Shown here one piece after another: positions 39,502 to 50,102 of a DNA stretch of 64,000 nucleotides (positions are counted from its first letter, which is position 1; the number at the start of each line of letters is the position of its first letter). A model generated the notes under the pieces. That model had not been told where the DNA came from and ran no database searches. It worked only from the letters and a program-made list of their open reading frames with translations. This DNA is from Paracamarosporium sp. OC-R06-R3. Its lineage: Eukaryota > Ascomycota > Dothideomycetes > Pleosporales > Didymosphaeriaceae. The stretch spans positions 124,198 through 188,197 of the forward strand of contig JACVRA010000061.1 in assembly GCA_019828545.1 (NCBI GenBank). The letters are read 5' to 3'. The translations under genes were made by a program, and so were the position numbers.

Positions 39502-39908
39502 GGTGGTGGGCTGGGTGGGTCTGGGTTGTGGAGGGATAATGGCCAGGGTGATGGGTTGGGGGTAGAGGATTGTTTGTTTTCTTTGTGGTTGGATTTTGTT
39601 AGAAGGTAGAGATGAGATTATAAAGGATTGTTAATGGTGTGGTTTTCAAGATTGTGGCTCACGCTGTGGTTTTATCCTATAGTTTGGTGTTGTGGCGGTG
39701 ATGGTATGCCTGATTGCTCAGTTCGACTCATCTCAGGCACCGACGTCTGATCGTTTCCGAATTCGTCGGTGCCCTCTACCATGTACGATTTGCCAAAGCT
39801 CTGCAAACACTGAAGCCATTACACCCGTTCCAAGACATTTGTGAAATACATAGAATAAAACAATCGCTATACGTTACGCTAAGATAAAATACAACAGGGG
39901 CCAGCCAC
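39502..39908. other. Intergenic, no gene seen
   Basis: Promoter side of the RtcB-like gene and 3' flank of hmgA. Confidence 0.5.
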
Positions 39909-41387
39909 CTACGACGTCCAGTGCGGTACCTGCGCCTTGTCACCCACGACACCGTCCTTCCCATTCACACCATTATCAATCTTCGCCGGAGTCGGCCTTT
40001 TGAAGTGCGGCTTGAGCGGCTCCCAGCTCTCGGCATTATATCCCTCCTGCACCTTCTTGCACTTTTTCAGGCCCCAATCTGTCACCCCTACCATCAGACA
40101 GCTCTCGAACATGAACGCCATGCTGCCTTCTCCAACCTTGTGTGGCTGCAGCTCGGCATTGGACGCCTTCTCGTGCGTAGATGCATCTGGGCCGTGTCCT
40201 GCCATGACGTTGTGCAGGGATGCGCCGGCAGGCTGGAACCCACCGCCGGTTTTGGCATCGTATTGGCCTTGGATGAGGCCCATGAATTCGGACATGGTAT
40301 TGCGGTGGTACCACGGCGGCCGGAAGGTGTCCTCTGCGACGAGCCATCTGGGCGGGAAAATGACGAAGTCTGCTACTGCGGTACCTGGATGGTCCGACTG
40401 TGCGGTCAAGACGGTGTAGATGGAGGGATCCGGGTGGTCGTACGAGACGCTGCCCACTGTATTGAAGCGACCTAGGTCGTACTTGTATGGGTAGTAGAGA
40501 CCGTGCCAGGCTACGACGTCGAAGGGAGTGTGCCCCTGCCGAGCGGAGAAGAGGTGCCCAGCAAACTTGCACAAGACGTGCCATTCAGTCTCAGTGTCCT
40601 CGTCGAAGTCGGCAATGGGTGCCTGGAAGTCGCGCGCATTGGCGAGGCAGTTGGACCCAATTGGGCCAAGTTCTGGTAGCTGGAAGTGACCCTGATACAG
40701 CTCGAGGATATATCCGCGCACAGGACCTTCAGGGAGGTCGACACGGTACTTGATGCCGCGTGGGATCACGCAGATCTCGTTTGGCCGCACCAGGAGACGG
40801 CCCAGTTCTGTGCGGATATCCAAGACACCATGCTGGGGTACTATGAGGAAATCACCGTCAGCCGAATAGAAGGCCTCTTTTGCATCCATGCTCTTCCCTG
40901 CTGCGTATATGTACATGCCGAGACCCTGTTTCATTGTGGGATCACCGGCCCCGGCGACCAGGTGAAGTGAATGCACCCAATCCACCGTCTCGTCGAGGTC
41001 GAAGGGGTCCCATCGAAGCTGGTTCGGGATGTGGTGGATCTTCTCGTATGGCTTGTTCTCGGGGTTCGTGTTGTATGTGGAGGATTCGCGGGGCTCAAAG
41101 TTGCTGTGCCCACACGAAGGGAGGACGCGATACAGCCATGTCTGCTGGTTCTCATGGCGCGGTGCAGTAAAAGCGGTCCCGGACAGCTTCTCAGCGTAGA
41201 GGCCATAGGGCGGTTTCTGTGGAGAGTTTGCGCCGACCGGCAGTGCTCCCTCTACAGCTTCTGACCTTTGGATACATCAGTGCACGTGTCACTCGAGCAA
41301 TGGCGTTGATTGAACGCACTCATGGTAGGAGTTGAAGCCATTCATGTACCGATACTTTTCTTTGTGGGCGAACTGGGAGGAAGGCAT
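39909..41387 (-). CDS. hmgA: Homogentisate 1,2-dioxygenase
   Basis: Ring-opening dioxygenase of phenylalanine/tyrosine catabolism: homogentisate plus O2 gives maleylacetoacetate. Exons 41387-41320 and 41265-39909 (54 nt intron) give 474 aa. The start ATG yields [18 protein letters not shown], the family's usual N-terminus. Landmarks: [60 protein letters not shown], and the iron site region [22 protein letters not shown] with its His/Glu ligands. It is divergent from fahA with 441 bp between start codons, implying shared induction by aromatic substrates. The C-terminus carries a short extension ([18 protein letters not shown]) beyond the core fold. Confidence 0.95.
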
Positions 41388-41568
41388 CGTGGATGTCTGT
41401 GTAGTCTGGATTGAAGAACTGCTCAAGGTTGCGCTTGGTCAAGGGTATGGTGCTCTTGGGCGGCTTCTTGCCGCGGACGGGGAGTTTCTTAAGCAACGAC
41501 TGCAGTTTGTTCCTGGGGCGCAGTGGGGTATGGGGGTCGTCATACGCCTCGGCCGATGGTGCGGCCAT
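41320..41568 (-). other. 82-codon open frame overlapping the hmgA start (possible uORF)
   Basis: An ATG at 41568 opens a frame (MAAPSAEAYDDPHTPL...) that runs 181 bp before the hmgA ATG. It continues through hmgA exon 1 in another frame and stops with TGA on the last three bases of that exon. Its composition is protein-like (basic, KKLPVRGKKPPKS). It may be an upstream ORF in a long hmgA transcript or an alternative start exon; it may also be untranscribed promoter. Confidence 0.35.
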
Positions 41569-41828
41569 AGTTGTTGGAATGGCGGCTTAGGGCGGCTTGA
41601 GGTTCCGTACACAATGCGGAGGCGTTGAGATGCAGCGGCGGAATCGTTCCGTGCGGCCCCTGTTCACACCCGCATCCAGGGTTCGCTTGGTCTGCCGCCC
41701 GCGCATATCCCCCGCCTTCCACCGGCGTTCCGTCACCAACCGCCGTCTTCGGCCTGGCATGTTCAACATGTCTGACATGTACATGTGCTGGCCTCCTTGA
41801 GCGTGGCACATCCGTCCGTATCCTCACC
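41388..41828. promoter_or_regulatory. Divergent hmgA-fahA promoter region
   Basis: 441 bp between opposite start codons of two sequential pathway enzymes, so the regulatory sequence is probably shared. No clear TATA box was found. The hmgA side overlaps the 82-codon open frame. Confidence 0.55.
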
Positions 41829-43178
41829 ATGCCTGCCCTTCGCTCGTGGTTCAGCATCCCCCGCGGCTCGCACTTTTCGCTCGCAAACATCCCCTTTGGC
41901 ATCATCTCAACTGCCTCTTCCAAGTCTCCGCGTGTTGCGGTCGCCATCGGAGACCATGCCTTGGACCTTGAGGCCTTCGCTGCAAACAACGGCTTCTCAG
42001 CCTTGTCCACGATCCAGCCGCACCAGGCTGTCTTTTCCGAGCCCTCGTTGAACGCCTTTGCTGCCCTCGGCCGGCCAATTCACTCGGTCGTGCGAAAATA
42101 CATACAGAGCGTATTTGCCGAAGAGACACCATATCCTGAGGTGTTGAAGAACAACTCGGCAGTGCAGAGCCAGACACTTTTCCCCTTGAAAGATGTCCAG
42201 TGCCATTTGCCATTCAAGATCGGCGACTACACAGACTTCTTCGTCGGCATGAACCATGCCTACAATTGCGGAGTCATGTTCCGTGGACCAGCCAACGCCT
42301 TAAATCCTAATTACAAGCATCTTCCCGTTGGCTACCACGGCCGAGCCTCTTCGGTAGTCCCGTCGGGCACCCCGATCCGTCGTCCGCATGGCCAGTTCCT
42401 ACCGAATCCAGCAGCGGAGGAGAAGGTGCCTGTTTACACACAGATCAAGAAGCTCGACTTTGAGCTCGAGCTAGGCGCGTTCGTCTGCAAACCAAATAAT
42501 CTGGGAGAACCTGTGCCAATTAGCGAAGCGGAGGACAACTTGTTTGGCATGGTCATGTTGAATGACTGGTCAGCAAGAGACGTGCAGTCGTGGGAGTACA
42601 TCCCCTTAGGTCCCTTCAATGCAAAGAATTTTGGCAGCAGCATTAGCACTTGGGTTGTGCTCATCGATGCCCTTGAGCCGTTCAAGACCAAGGGCATCGA
42701 AAACGACAAGGAGGTACTACCGTATTTAAGACACAAAGACGACAAAAACGTCTATGACATTCAATTGAAAGTCGATCTCAAGAGTAAGTATCCTGCCGGC
42801 CCCAGCTATCGTTTTGACTAATATCAGCCAGCAAATTCCGGCAACACCTCCACCGTTGCCAATTCGAACGGCCGACATCTGCTGTGGTCCTTTCCCCAAT
42901 GCTTAGCGCACCATACATCTACTGGCTGCAATCTACAAACCGGTGATTTGCTCGGGTCAGGGACGATAAGTGGCACATCTCCAGGAGAATACGGTTGTTT
43001 GCTAGAGCGAACCGAGGGCGGCAAGAAACCTTTCAAGGTTGGCAATGAGGAGCGGATATTTTTGCAGGATGGCGATGAAGTCACTTTCACGGGGGTGTGC
43101 GGAACCGATGAAGACGCTCTCGTTGGTTTTGGACAGGTTACTGGCAAGATAGAACCAGCGGCGAATCTGGGCTACTGA
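41829..43178 (+). CDS. fahA: Fumarylacetoacetase
   Basis: Last enzyme of the homogentisate pathway, hydrolysing fumarylacetoacetate to fumarate and acetoacetate. Exons 41829-42783 and 42832-43178 (48 nt intron) give 433 aa. The N-terminal domain begins MPALRSWFSIPRGSHFSLANIPFG, followed by the FAH hydrolase fold: DYTDFFVGMNHAYNCGVMFR, VGYHGRASSVVPSGTPI, metal-binding FELELGAF, NDWSARDVQ and WEYIPLGPFNAKNFGSSIS. After the intron: HLLWSFPQCLAHHT, GDLLGSGTISG and FLQDGDEVTFTG. All catalytic-domain landmarks are present. The frame is open upstream of the ATG (from 41625), but that part lacks similarity and lies in the shared promoter. Confidence 0.95.
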
Positions 43179-43840
43179 TCTTGGTTATCGTGTATGATAA
43201 GGAGCAGAGTACCAATGGATGAGAGAGGAACTATAATCACCGTAATAGACCAAATGCGCCCATAGACAACGATCACAAGTAAACAGTCGTGCGTTATTCG
43301 TTCGCTCAACTGACCGTTCAAAACAGCCAACCTAAAATTGCACGATGCTCATCGGAAATGTTTCGGCGCCCCGGCCTCGCGCATTCAGCTCGTACGTCGC
43401 GTTTATTCCAAGCTGACGCGAGATGGAGTCAAGCATCTCCATGAAGCAAACAAACACAGGGCAATCAGGGTCCCCACTAGTTTTCTCCGCACAACGCTAA
43501 CGAGCGGTCTAATTCCGCCCCAGCTGTGTCCCAGTTCTCCCCCGCCTTTTCACAGCATCGGGGAACACTCGGTCAGCAGTGATGATCATCGGCTTCCGAG
43601 GTCGTGCCTCGTCGAATGAGAATGCAATGAATGTGCCTGAATAAGTAGTAGTTTGGAGCTGCGACGTAACGTCCCTTGGCTCCATCGGATGGCATGGATA
43701 GGCGGAGAAAGGTTGGCATGGTACCTTTGGTCTATGCATCGTGGGCTAAGCTATAAGTTGGGAATGCATTCCTTCTGACGCTGGCATCTCGGTCAATCTT
43801 GGCCTTTTCGTTCCCCGCTTTCTGAGTGACGCCCGGAATC
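43179..43840. other. Intergenic, no gene seen
   Basis: This lies between fahA and the P450 gene, which are tandem. No gene such as a maleylacetoacetate isomerase is present here. Confidence 0.5.
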
Positions 43841-45528
43841 ATGACTTTTCCTATCATCGTCGCGGCCGCGGCTGTTATAACGTTCTTCGCGTATCGGTTG
43901 CTGTATGGCACGGATACACCTCATATTAAGGGATTGCCTGAAGTAAAAGGGCTGCCGTTGTTTGGGAGTTTGTACAAGCTGGGGAACAACCATGCAAAGG
44001 TCGCTGAGGGCTGGGTGAAGAAGTACGGGCCGGTCTTCCAGGTGCGGATGGGCAACAGAGTGAGTTCTTCATATCTTGTCTACTCCAAATATGCACACAG
44101 TCCACGTCCAATCCTAACATCAATCCCAGAGAATCGTCTTCGCAAACACCTTCGATTCCGTCCGCCACTTGTGGATCACAAACCAGTCGGCCCTCATCTC
44201 GCGACCAACTCTACACACCTTCCACACCGTCGTTTCCTCCTCCCAAGGTTTCACGATCGGAACATCCCCCTGGGATGAGTCCTGCAAGAACCGCCGCAAA
44301 GCCGCCGCCACCGCGCTAAACCGCCCTGCTGTCCAGTCCTACATGCCCCTCATCGACCTCGAGTCCAACGTCAGCATCAAGGAACTTCTTTCCGACTCCA
44401 AGGGCGGCGAAATCGATCTCGACCCCCGCGCATACTGGCAGCGCTATGCACTCAATACTTCGCTCACGCTAAACTACGGATACAGAATCGATGGAACTAA
44501 GGACGACCAGTTGCTCAAGGAGATTACAGATGTGGAGAGGGGAGTGAGCAATTTCAGGAGCACGAGTAACAATTGGCAAGACTATGTGCCGCTGTTGAGG
44601 CTATGGAGCAAGCAGAGTAACGAGGCGGTCAGCTTTCGCGAGAGGAGAGACGTGTATATGGACCGGTTACTTAGCGGGCTGAAAGAGCGGATTGCGAACG
44701 GCACAGACAAGCCTTGCATCACGGGGAACATTCTCAAAGACCCAGAAGCAAAATTGAACGAAGGTACTATCCCTTCCCCAAGCACATCTCATATAGCAAA
44801 GACCTCCCATCACTGACACACTCCCAGCGGAAATCAAATCCATAGGCCTCACTATGGTCTCAGCCGGCCTCGACACCGTCCCCGGCAACCTCATCATGGG
44901 CATCGCGTACCTGGCCTCCCCCGCCGGCCAAGCCATCCAAGCCCGCGCCTACGCCGAGATCAAAAAAGTCTACCCCAACAACGACGCCTGGGAGCGCTGT
45001 CTCCACGAGGAGAAAATCCCCTACCTCACCGCCTTGTACAAGGAGATCCTCCGCTTCTGGACAGTCATCCCCATCTGCCTCCCCCGCGTAAGCATAAAGG
45101 ATATCGTCTGGAACGGCGTGACCATCCCCGCGGGTACGACGTTCTATATGAATGCGTACGCTGCGGATTACGACGAGACGCATTTCACTGACCCGCAGAA
45201 GTTCGATCCGGAGCGCTACTTGGATGTGCCGGATGGTGCGGGGACGCCGCATTATGGGTATGGAGCGGGTAGCCGCATGTGTGTGGGTTCGCATCTGGCG
45301 AACCGCGAGCTTTATACCGCCTTCGTACGGTTGATTAGTGCTTTTGAGTTTACGCCGCCGAAGGATCCCAGGGATGCGCCGATACTGGATTGCCTAAAGG
45401 CGAATGCTATTCCGACGAGCTTGACCTTGGAGCCTAAATATTTCAAGGTTGGTTTCAAGCCTAGAGATAGAAAATTATTGGAGACATGGATAAGGGAAAG
45501 TGAAGAGAGGACAAGGGAGCTAATGTAG
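43841..45528 (+). CDS. Cytochrome P450, CYP504 type (phenylacetate/3-hydroxyphenylacetate hydroxylase)
   Basis: Exons 43841-44059, 44130-44763 and 44828-45528 give 517 aa. The start is the ATG at 43841 (MTFPIIVAA), because the frame upstream opens only with GTG. An N-terminal membrane anchor (residues 2-18) is followed by GLPEVKGLPLFGSLYKLGNNHAKV, RRIVFANTFDSVRHLWI and SSSQGFTIGTSPWDESC, typical of the Aspergillus PhacA/PhacB group. The I-helix reads TMVSAGLDTVPGN, the ExxR is KEILR, and the heme loop is YGYGAGSRMCVGSH with Tyr in place of the usual Phe. PhacA and PhacB produce homogentisate from phenylacetate derivatives, so the position beside hmgA and fahA fits. I lean to CYP504B (PhacB-like), but A versus B is unproven. 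ER-bound. Confidence 0.88.
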
Positions 45529-45874
45529 GCTGTGCTCTGAGAAACAAATTAATACAGTACGTCTTGGAACAACACTCCATAGGTTACGCGCACAGGTCAC
45601 AAGCATGGTATGTATTCGTTGGTGATAACGTCCCAGTTTGGGAATTAGAATTGGTCCTTGGTCCGTAGTAGTGTACATAAACGCCCTCCTCATAGACCCA
45701 GTTTAAATCCTGGTATCGTCATTAGGGTATCTCAAAACGGCACTAAAGTGCGTGAAAATAGTCAAAAGCCATGCACTGTACCGTGAGAACTGGCATAACG
45801 CGCCTCACGAAGTGCCTTCAGACATTTGATGGGAGTAGTGTAGCCAACGACTGGACGGCTCAGTCGTAGGTAAC
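45529..45874. other. Intergenic (convergent), no gene seen
   Basis: 3' flanks of the P450 and the RRM protein. Confidence 0.5.
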
Positions 45875-46942
45875 CTATTCGCCATCTTCGTCGGATTTGT
45901 CGCCATCCATGTATGCATTCATGCGACGCACGTTGTCCTCAACATCAGACAGATCCTCTTTGTTGCTCTTTTTGAAGCGCGGACGATCATCAGCAATGGT
46001 AAGTCGCAGCTTCTGGCGATTGTAGCCCCTACCATTGAAGGCGTTGACGAAAGCCTCTGCGTCCTCAAACTCCTTGAAGCGCACAGTGAGAATGCCATCC
46101 TTTTCCTTGTCATACAAGACCACCTTGGTGACCTCACCGAACTTCTCAGCGGCCTGACGCATGTCGTCCTTGATTTCTAGGATCGCACCTTCGTCATCTT
46201 CGTCCTCAATTTCATCGATCTTGAAAGCGTGCTTGATGATGACAAACTTGGCCCATTTGTTCTTCTTTGGGGCGAACGTCTTTTGGACCGCTTCTTCATC
46301 ATCATCGGACCACTCGGCAAGCTTTCTGAGCACTAATTAGAAAGGCGCTCAACTAACACCACGAGCGAACCACTCACCGATTCATCTCTGCACGGTTGCG
46401 CTCAACAGCCTTGCGGTCCTTGCGGACGAGCTTGGTCTTGACCTCTTCACCATCAGTGACCTTTTTGTACGACATGTCGGCCTCTTGAACCTTGACCACA
46501 CCGTCTGCAGTCTGACCGGGGCGAAACTCCCAACCATCAATCCGCATGATGGCCTGTGCGATGGAATCTTTTTTGAAATATACCACAAGCACGTCACCAT
46601 TGAAATTGCCATCTTCGTCGGCGTACATCTTGATGCGTGGCTTGCCATCGACCCCTTGCTCAATGATGCCGGCCTTCTTGAAGGTCTCTTCAATCTCGTC
46701 GAAGGTAGCATCTCGGGGAATGTTGGTTGCGTACACAGCGCGGTTCTCAATCATTTTATGTTGCTTTTTTGAGTGATTCTGTTCTTTGTTAGCCAGAGGT
46801 TTGAATTTAAGTTAGAGCAAAGACATACACCTTCGGCGCTTGGAGCATCCTTGCGCTTGGTTCCCGCGCCTTCGCCCAGTCCGTGCTGCTCCTCGAGCTC
46901 TGTAGTGTAGTCAGGGTGTCCCATATCCTGATTAGCTGACAT
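45875..46942 (-). CDS. Tat-SF1/Cus2-like RRM splicing factor
   Basis: Exons 46942-46829, 46778-46378 and 46325-45875 (introns 50 and 52 nt) give 321 aa. RRM1 (about residues 50-135) has NRAVYATNIPRDATFDEIEETF and GDVLVVYFKKDSIAQAI. RRM2, a U2AF-homology-type motif (about 190-285), has AAEKFGEVTKVVLYDKEKDG, ILTVRFKEFEDAEAFVNAFN and GRGYNRQKLRL; the usual UHM Arg-x-Phe is Arg-x-Tyr here. The C-terminus is acidic. Cus2/Tat-SF1 binds U2 snRNP (SF3b1) and acts in pre-spliceosome formation. The N-terminus is short compared with family members, which usually carry more than 100 extra residues, so an upstream exon may be missing from this model. Confidence 0.82.
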
Positions 46943-47891
46943 ATTGCTAGTTTGATCCTTGAGTTCAGGATGCAATGTGTAGACGGCCAAAGAGCAGGCG
47001 TGGTAGAAGCCTTTGTAATTTGCACTTAAAGGTGTGAAGCGTTGGTTCAGAAACGATTCAAGGTATCGCTAGACGGCCTTGCGATCCTGCTCACTCACAG
47101 CAAGCTGCCTGGACTTTTTGCACCCCGCGTGTACAAACCTTGAGGCAATCTCACGAAGGTTGAAGCTTGGTTTTGATATGTAGACGGCTGGAAGCTAGGC
47201 GTACGCGCGCGATGCGGGCGACGTGCGTAAAGGAGATTTGAAACGCGTGCGAGTGCAAGCGGGGGAGTGCGAGGTGAGGCTTTGGAGCGCCGTTGCAACC
47301 AAAATATGTGCGCACGGACTACCGGCGTAGGCGTGGAGACGGCAATCACGCGTTTGCTTGGAGCCTGGCGGGGTCGAATGTTTTTCCGGCCGGGCAATGC
47401 GACGAGGTGAATAACTAGGCACGATTAGCAACTCGTCTTGAGGGTCGAGGGTTCACTGACGTGTTCTGAGGCGCTCAAAGTGCAGCTACATGGCGGATCT
47501 CGGTCGTTAGTCAACTGAAGGGTGCATGCCGTATAGCATCGCCGTCCCGAGGGCGCAGATGAACCTACACTGAGCGTCGCTAGGCATTGAAGCTGTGTCT
47601 CGAGGTCTTGGAGGCGTCAAGGAGCGTGGTGTGCGTCGTCAGGGGGTGTAGTTGATGCGGAGAGGTTGATGCAAGCTGCTCGAAGCTCTCCGGGAAGGAT
47701 GGCGTGCACGGGCGCTCCTACCCCACCGGCATCTGACGGCATCGCCGTTTCCGAGCTCTTCTCAAACAAACACACAACTCGAATTTGAAGCAGCCTCCCG
47801 CAGCAGGCCTTAATAATCATGCTATTACCACCATAGCTTTTACTGCCCACTTTCCTTCCATTCCTCCTTCACACTACACAGCACTTCCACG
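46943..47891. other. Divergent intergenic region, no gene seen
   Basis: This separates the RRM protein and the TLC-domain protein. A missing 5' exon of the RRM gene could lie in 46943-47400. No motif was recognised. Confidence 0.4.
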
Positions 47892-49007
47892 ATGCGTGAC
47901 CTTATTCCTGCTCCTGCGCTCTTCGTAGAGCTCACAAAGCCCCTCGCTGACAAGATCTCACTGAGCACGTTACCATATCACGCGCACGAGATCGTACTTG
48001 GCTTCTTTGGCTACCACTTCGTTCTCTATTGTCTATCGCCCACTCTATCACGGATCCTATGTCCGCAGAGATACAATGGCTTCAATAAGCGCACGCGCTT
48101 GAACTGGGATATCCATTGGGTCTCCATGATCCAAGCCCTGTTCATCAACACTGCCGCGCTTTATGTGATTTTCAGTGATCCTCAGCGTAAAGAGATGGAC
48201 TGGAAGGGGCGGCTTTGGGGATATACGCCAGCTAGCGGCATGGTGCAAGGCTTCGCTGCAGGTGTGTAGGCTCTCTTGCTTTTTGGACCTCGGATGTATC
48301 CAGGCTTTAGACATGGAGAAATTGAAAGACACTTTTTCATTTATGTTCATGGTGTATTGACTTTGCGCTCAGGCTACTTCCTCTGGGATCTACAAATCTC
48401 GTCGCAATACATCTCGCTTTCCGGCGTTAGCGCACTACTGCATGCTATTGGCGCTCTTTCAGTCACATGTATTGGCTTTGTAAGTTCCCCTATTAGCACT
48501 GACAGGATCGGGCTGACCATTTTATAGAGACCGTTTGGCAATTACTACGGCCTCTCCTTCGTCCTCTACGAACTCTCTACGCCATTCCTCAACATCCACT
48601 GGTTCTGCGACAAGCTGAATCTCACCGGCTCTAAGCTTCAACTCTACAATGGAATTGCCCTGCTTGTCACTTTTTTTGGGTGCCGCATCGTCTGGGGAAC
48701 ATATCAGTCCATACTGATCTATTCGGATATTTACACCGCTCTAACAACATCTCCTTCGAGTCCACTAGCATCCATGTTAGATGATGGAAAGTGTGGTGGA
48801 AATTCAAGCTCAATTGGTGTTGGTGGTCCCAGCAGCTGCGAGGTGGGGGATCTGCCACTGTGGCTGGTCAGTATATATTTGGTTGGTAATACTGCGTTGA
48901 GCCTATTGAATTTTTTCTGGTTCAGCCAAATGGTGAAGGCTGTGCGGAAGAGATTTGTGACGCAACCTGAGAGCAAGATGAACGGGCAGATGAAGAAGGG
49001 CCAGTAG
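47892..49007 (+). CDS. TLC-domain (TRAM/LAG1/CLN8) membrane protein, TLCD4/TMEM56-like
   Basis: Exons 47892-48261, 48373-48479 and 48528-49007 (introns 111 and 48 nt) give 318 aa with at least six hydrophobic helices. TLC landmarks are the early HAHEIVLGFFGYHFVLYCLSP, NWDIHWVSMIQALFINT, AAGYFLWDLQIS after the first splice, LHAIGALSV and ELSTPFLNIHWF, where the final His/Trp helix pattern fits the fold. The C-terminus has a last helix (LVSIYLVGNTALSLLNFFWF) and a basic tail. TLC proteins act on or transport lipids in the ER or plasma membrane. It lacks the ceramide-synthase Lag1p double-His motif, so ceramide synthase is unlikely. Confidence 0.85.
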
Positions 49008-49401
49008 GTGATTCAATGGTACAATGGTATAAGTAAGATCTTCTTGCATCTTCTGCTTTGGTCTGATCTATCGCATAGCCGATAGAGCCTGAGAGCATCG
49101 GCGTACCAGATAATTGGTCGACAGACAATAACATCGTAGTCGTATATCCAGTGCGATCCCACTGTCGCAATATAATACAAGCTTCCAGTCCCTCCTAAGC
49201 AGATGAAGTTGAGCGTTCGATCTCACGAGTAAGGCGAAGCGTGGTTCGGCGAAGAGTAATTACTGAGTTGCCCTTCATAAATTGGTGTAGAGCTCCAGGT
49301 CATGGCTTCCGAAGAGGCGGGCACACAGTAGGACGCAGCCTCGTACGGAAACGAACTAACGTCCGTTATCAGCATTTGCACAAACATACGAATAGCACCA
49401 C
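49008..49401. other. Intergenic (convergent), no gene seen
   Basis: This could hold further 3' exons of the Zn2Cys6 gene on the minus strand, which ends early. Confidence 0.4.
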
Positions 49402-50102
49402 CTACGTCTCCGAGAAGCCGTCAAAGGAAGATGTAATCTCCGAAGCCTGGGATACTAGTGTATAAGGTCTCATCAACACATGATAAAGAGGGCACAAGGT
49501 CTGGTTGTTCGCCGTCGTCAGGAGATCAGAGGTGAAGTTGGTGTCGATAAAAGAAGCCGATGATTCGAAGTGGAAAAGATGTGAACCCATGGAGAGGCGC
49601 TCTGTTGACGTCGGCAACCATGGTGCAGTGCTAGTGCGATCCTCCGCGCTTGGTTGGTTGCTGAAGCTGCCTCCCGTAGTAACACCTTGCTCGTCATCAA
49701 CCCCAATCACCTTATGCTCCAAAAGATATGGACTCGGGGATCTCGCGTAGAAGGAGACATTATCATCGGCATATTGAGACTGGAGGCGGGGCGTCTTGGG
49801 TAACTTTGGCTGGGAGGAAGGACGGCATAGTTTTCGCGTAACATGGGTCCTGCCTATGGAGAGCAATTCAGCGGATGTTAGTAGAGAAACGTGTTATCTT
49901 GTATACCTGGTTGAGAACTAAAAGTTCTTAGGTGCTGCAGCCACTCGCTTCTCGTCTGCTGTTTTCTTCCATGGACGTACTGACACGGCGTACCATTCCT
50001 ACAACATCGCTTGCAGCCGGGTTTTCCGCCGTCACACTTGACCTTCCTATCTCTGCAGCGGACACAAGCAACGTGCTTCGGTTCGGGTGTTGGCGGGATC
50101 AT
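49402..50102 (-). CDS. Short Zn2Cys6 (fungal-type) DNA-binding protein
   Basis: Exons 50102-49907 and 49853-49402 (53 nt intron) give 215 aa. Residues 12-42 form a full zinc binuclear cluster: CVRCRDRKVKC, then C-x2-C (CKRC) and a last Cys six residues further (NGTPCQY), with the usual basic linker (GRKQQTR) after it. The remainder is low-complexity and Ser/Thr-rich, with no recognisable fungal transcription-factor middle-homology domain. It is much shorter than most family members (600-900 aa). It is either a naturally short regulator, a gene with unrecognised downstream exons, or a truncated remnant. Nuclear. Targets are unknown; it lies 4 kb from the homogentisate cluster, too weak a link to assign control. 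Confidence 0.75.

Noticed and set aside
41625..41828. Upstream extension of the fahA frame
   Set aside because: It precedes the ATG that yields the standard fumarylacetoacetase N-terminus and lies in the shared promoter.
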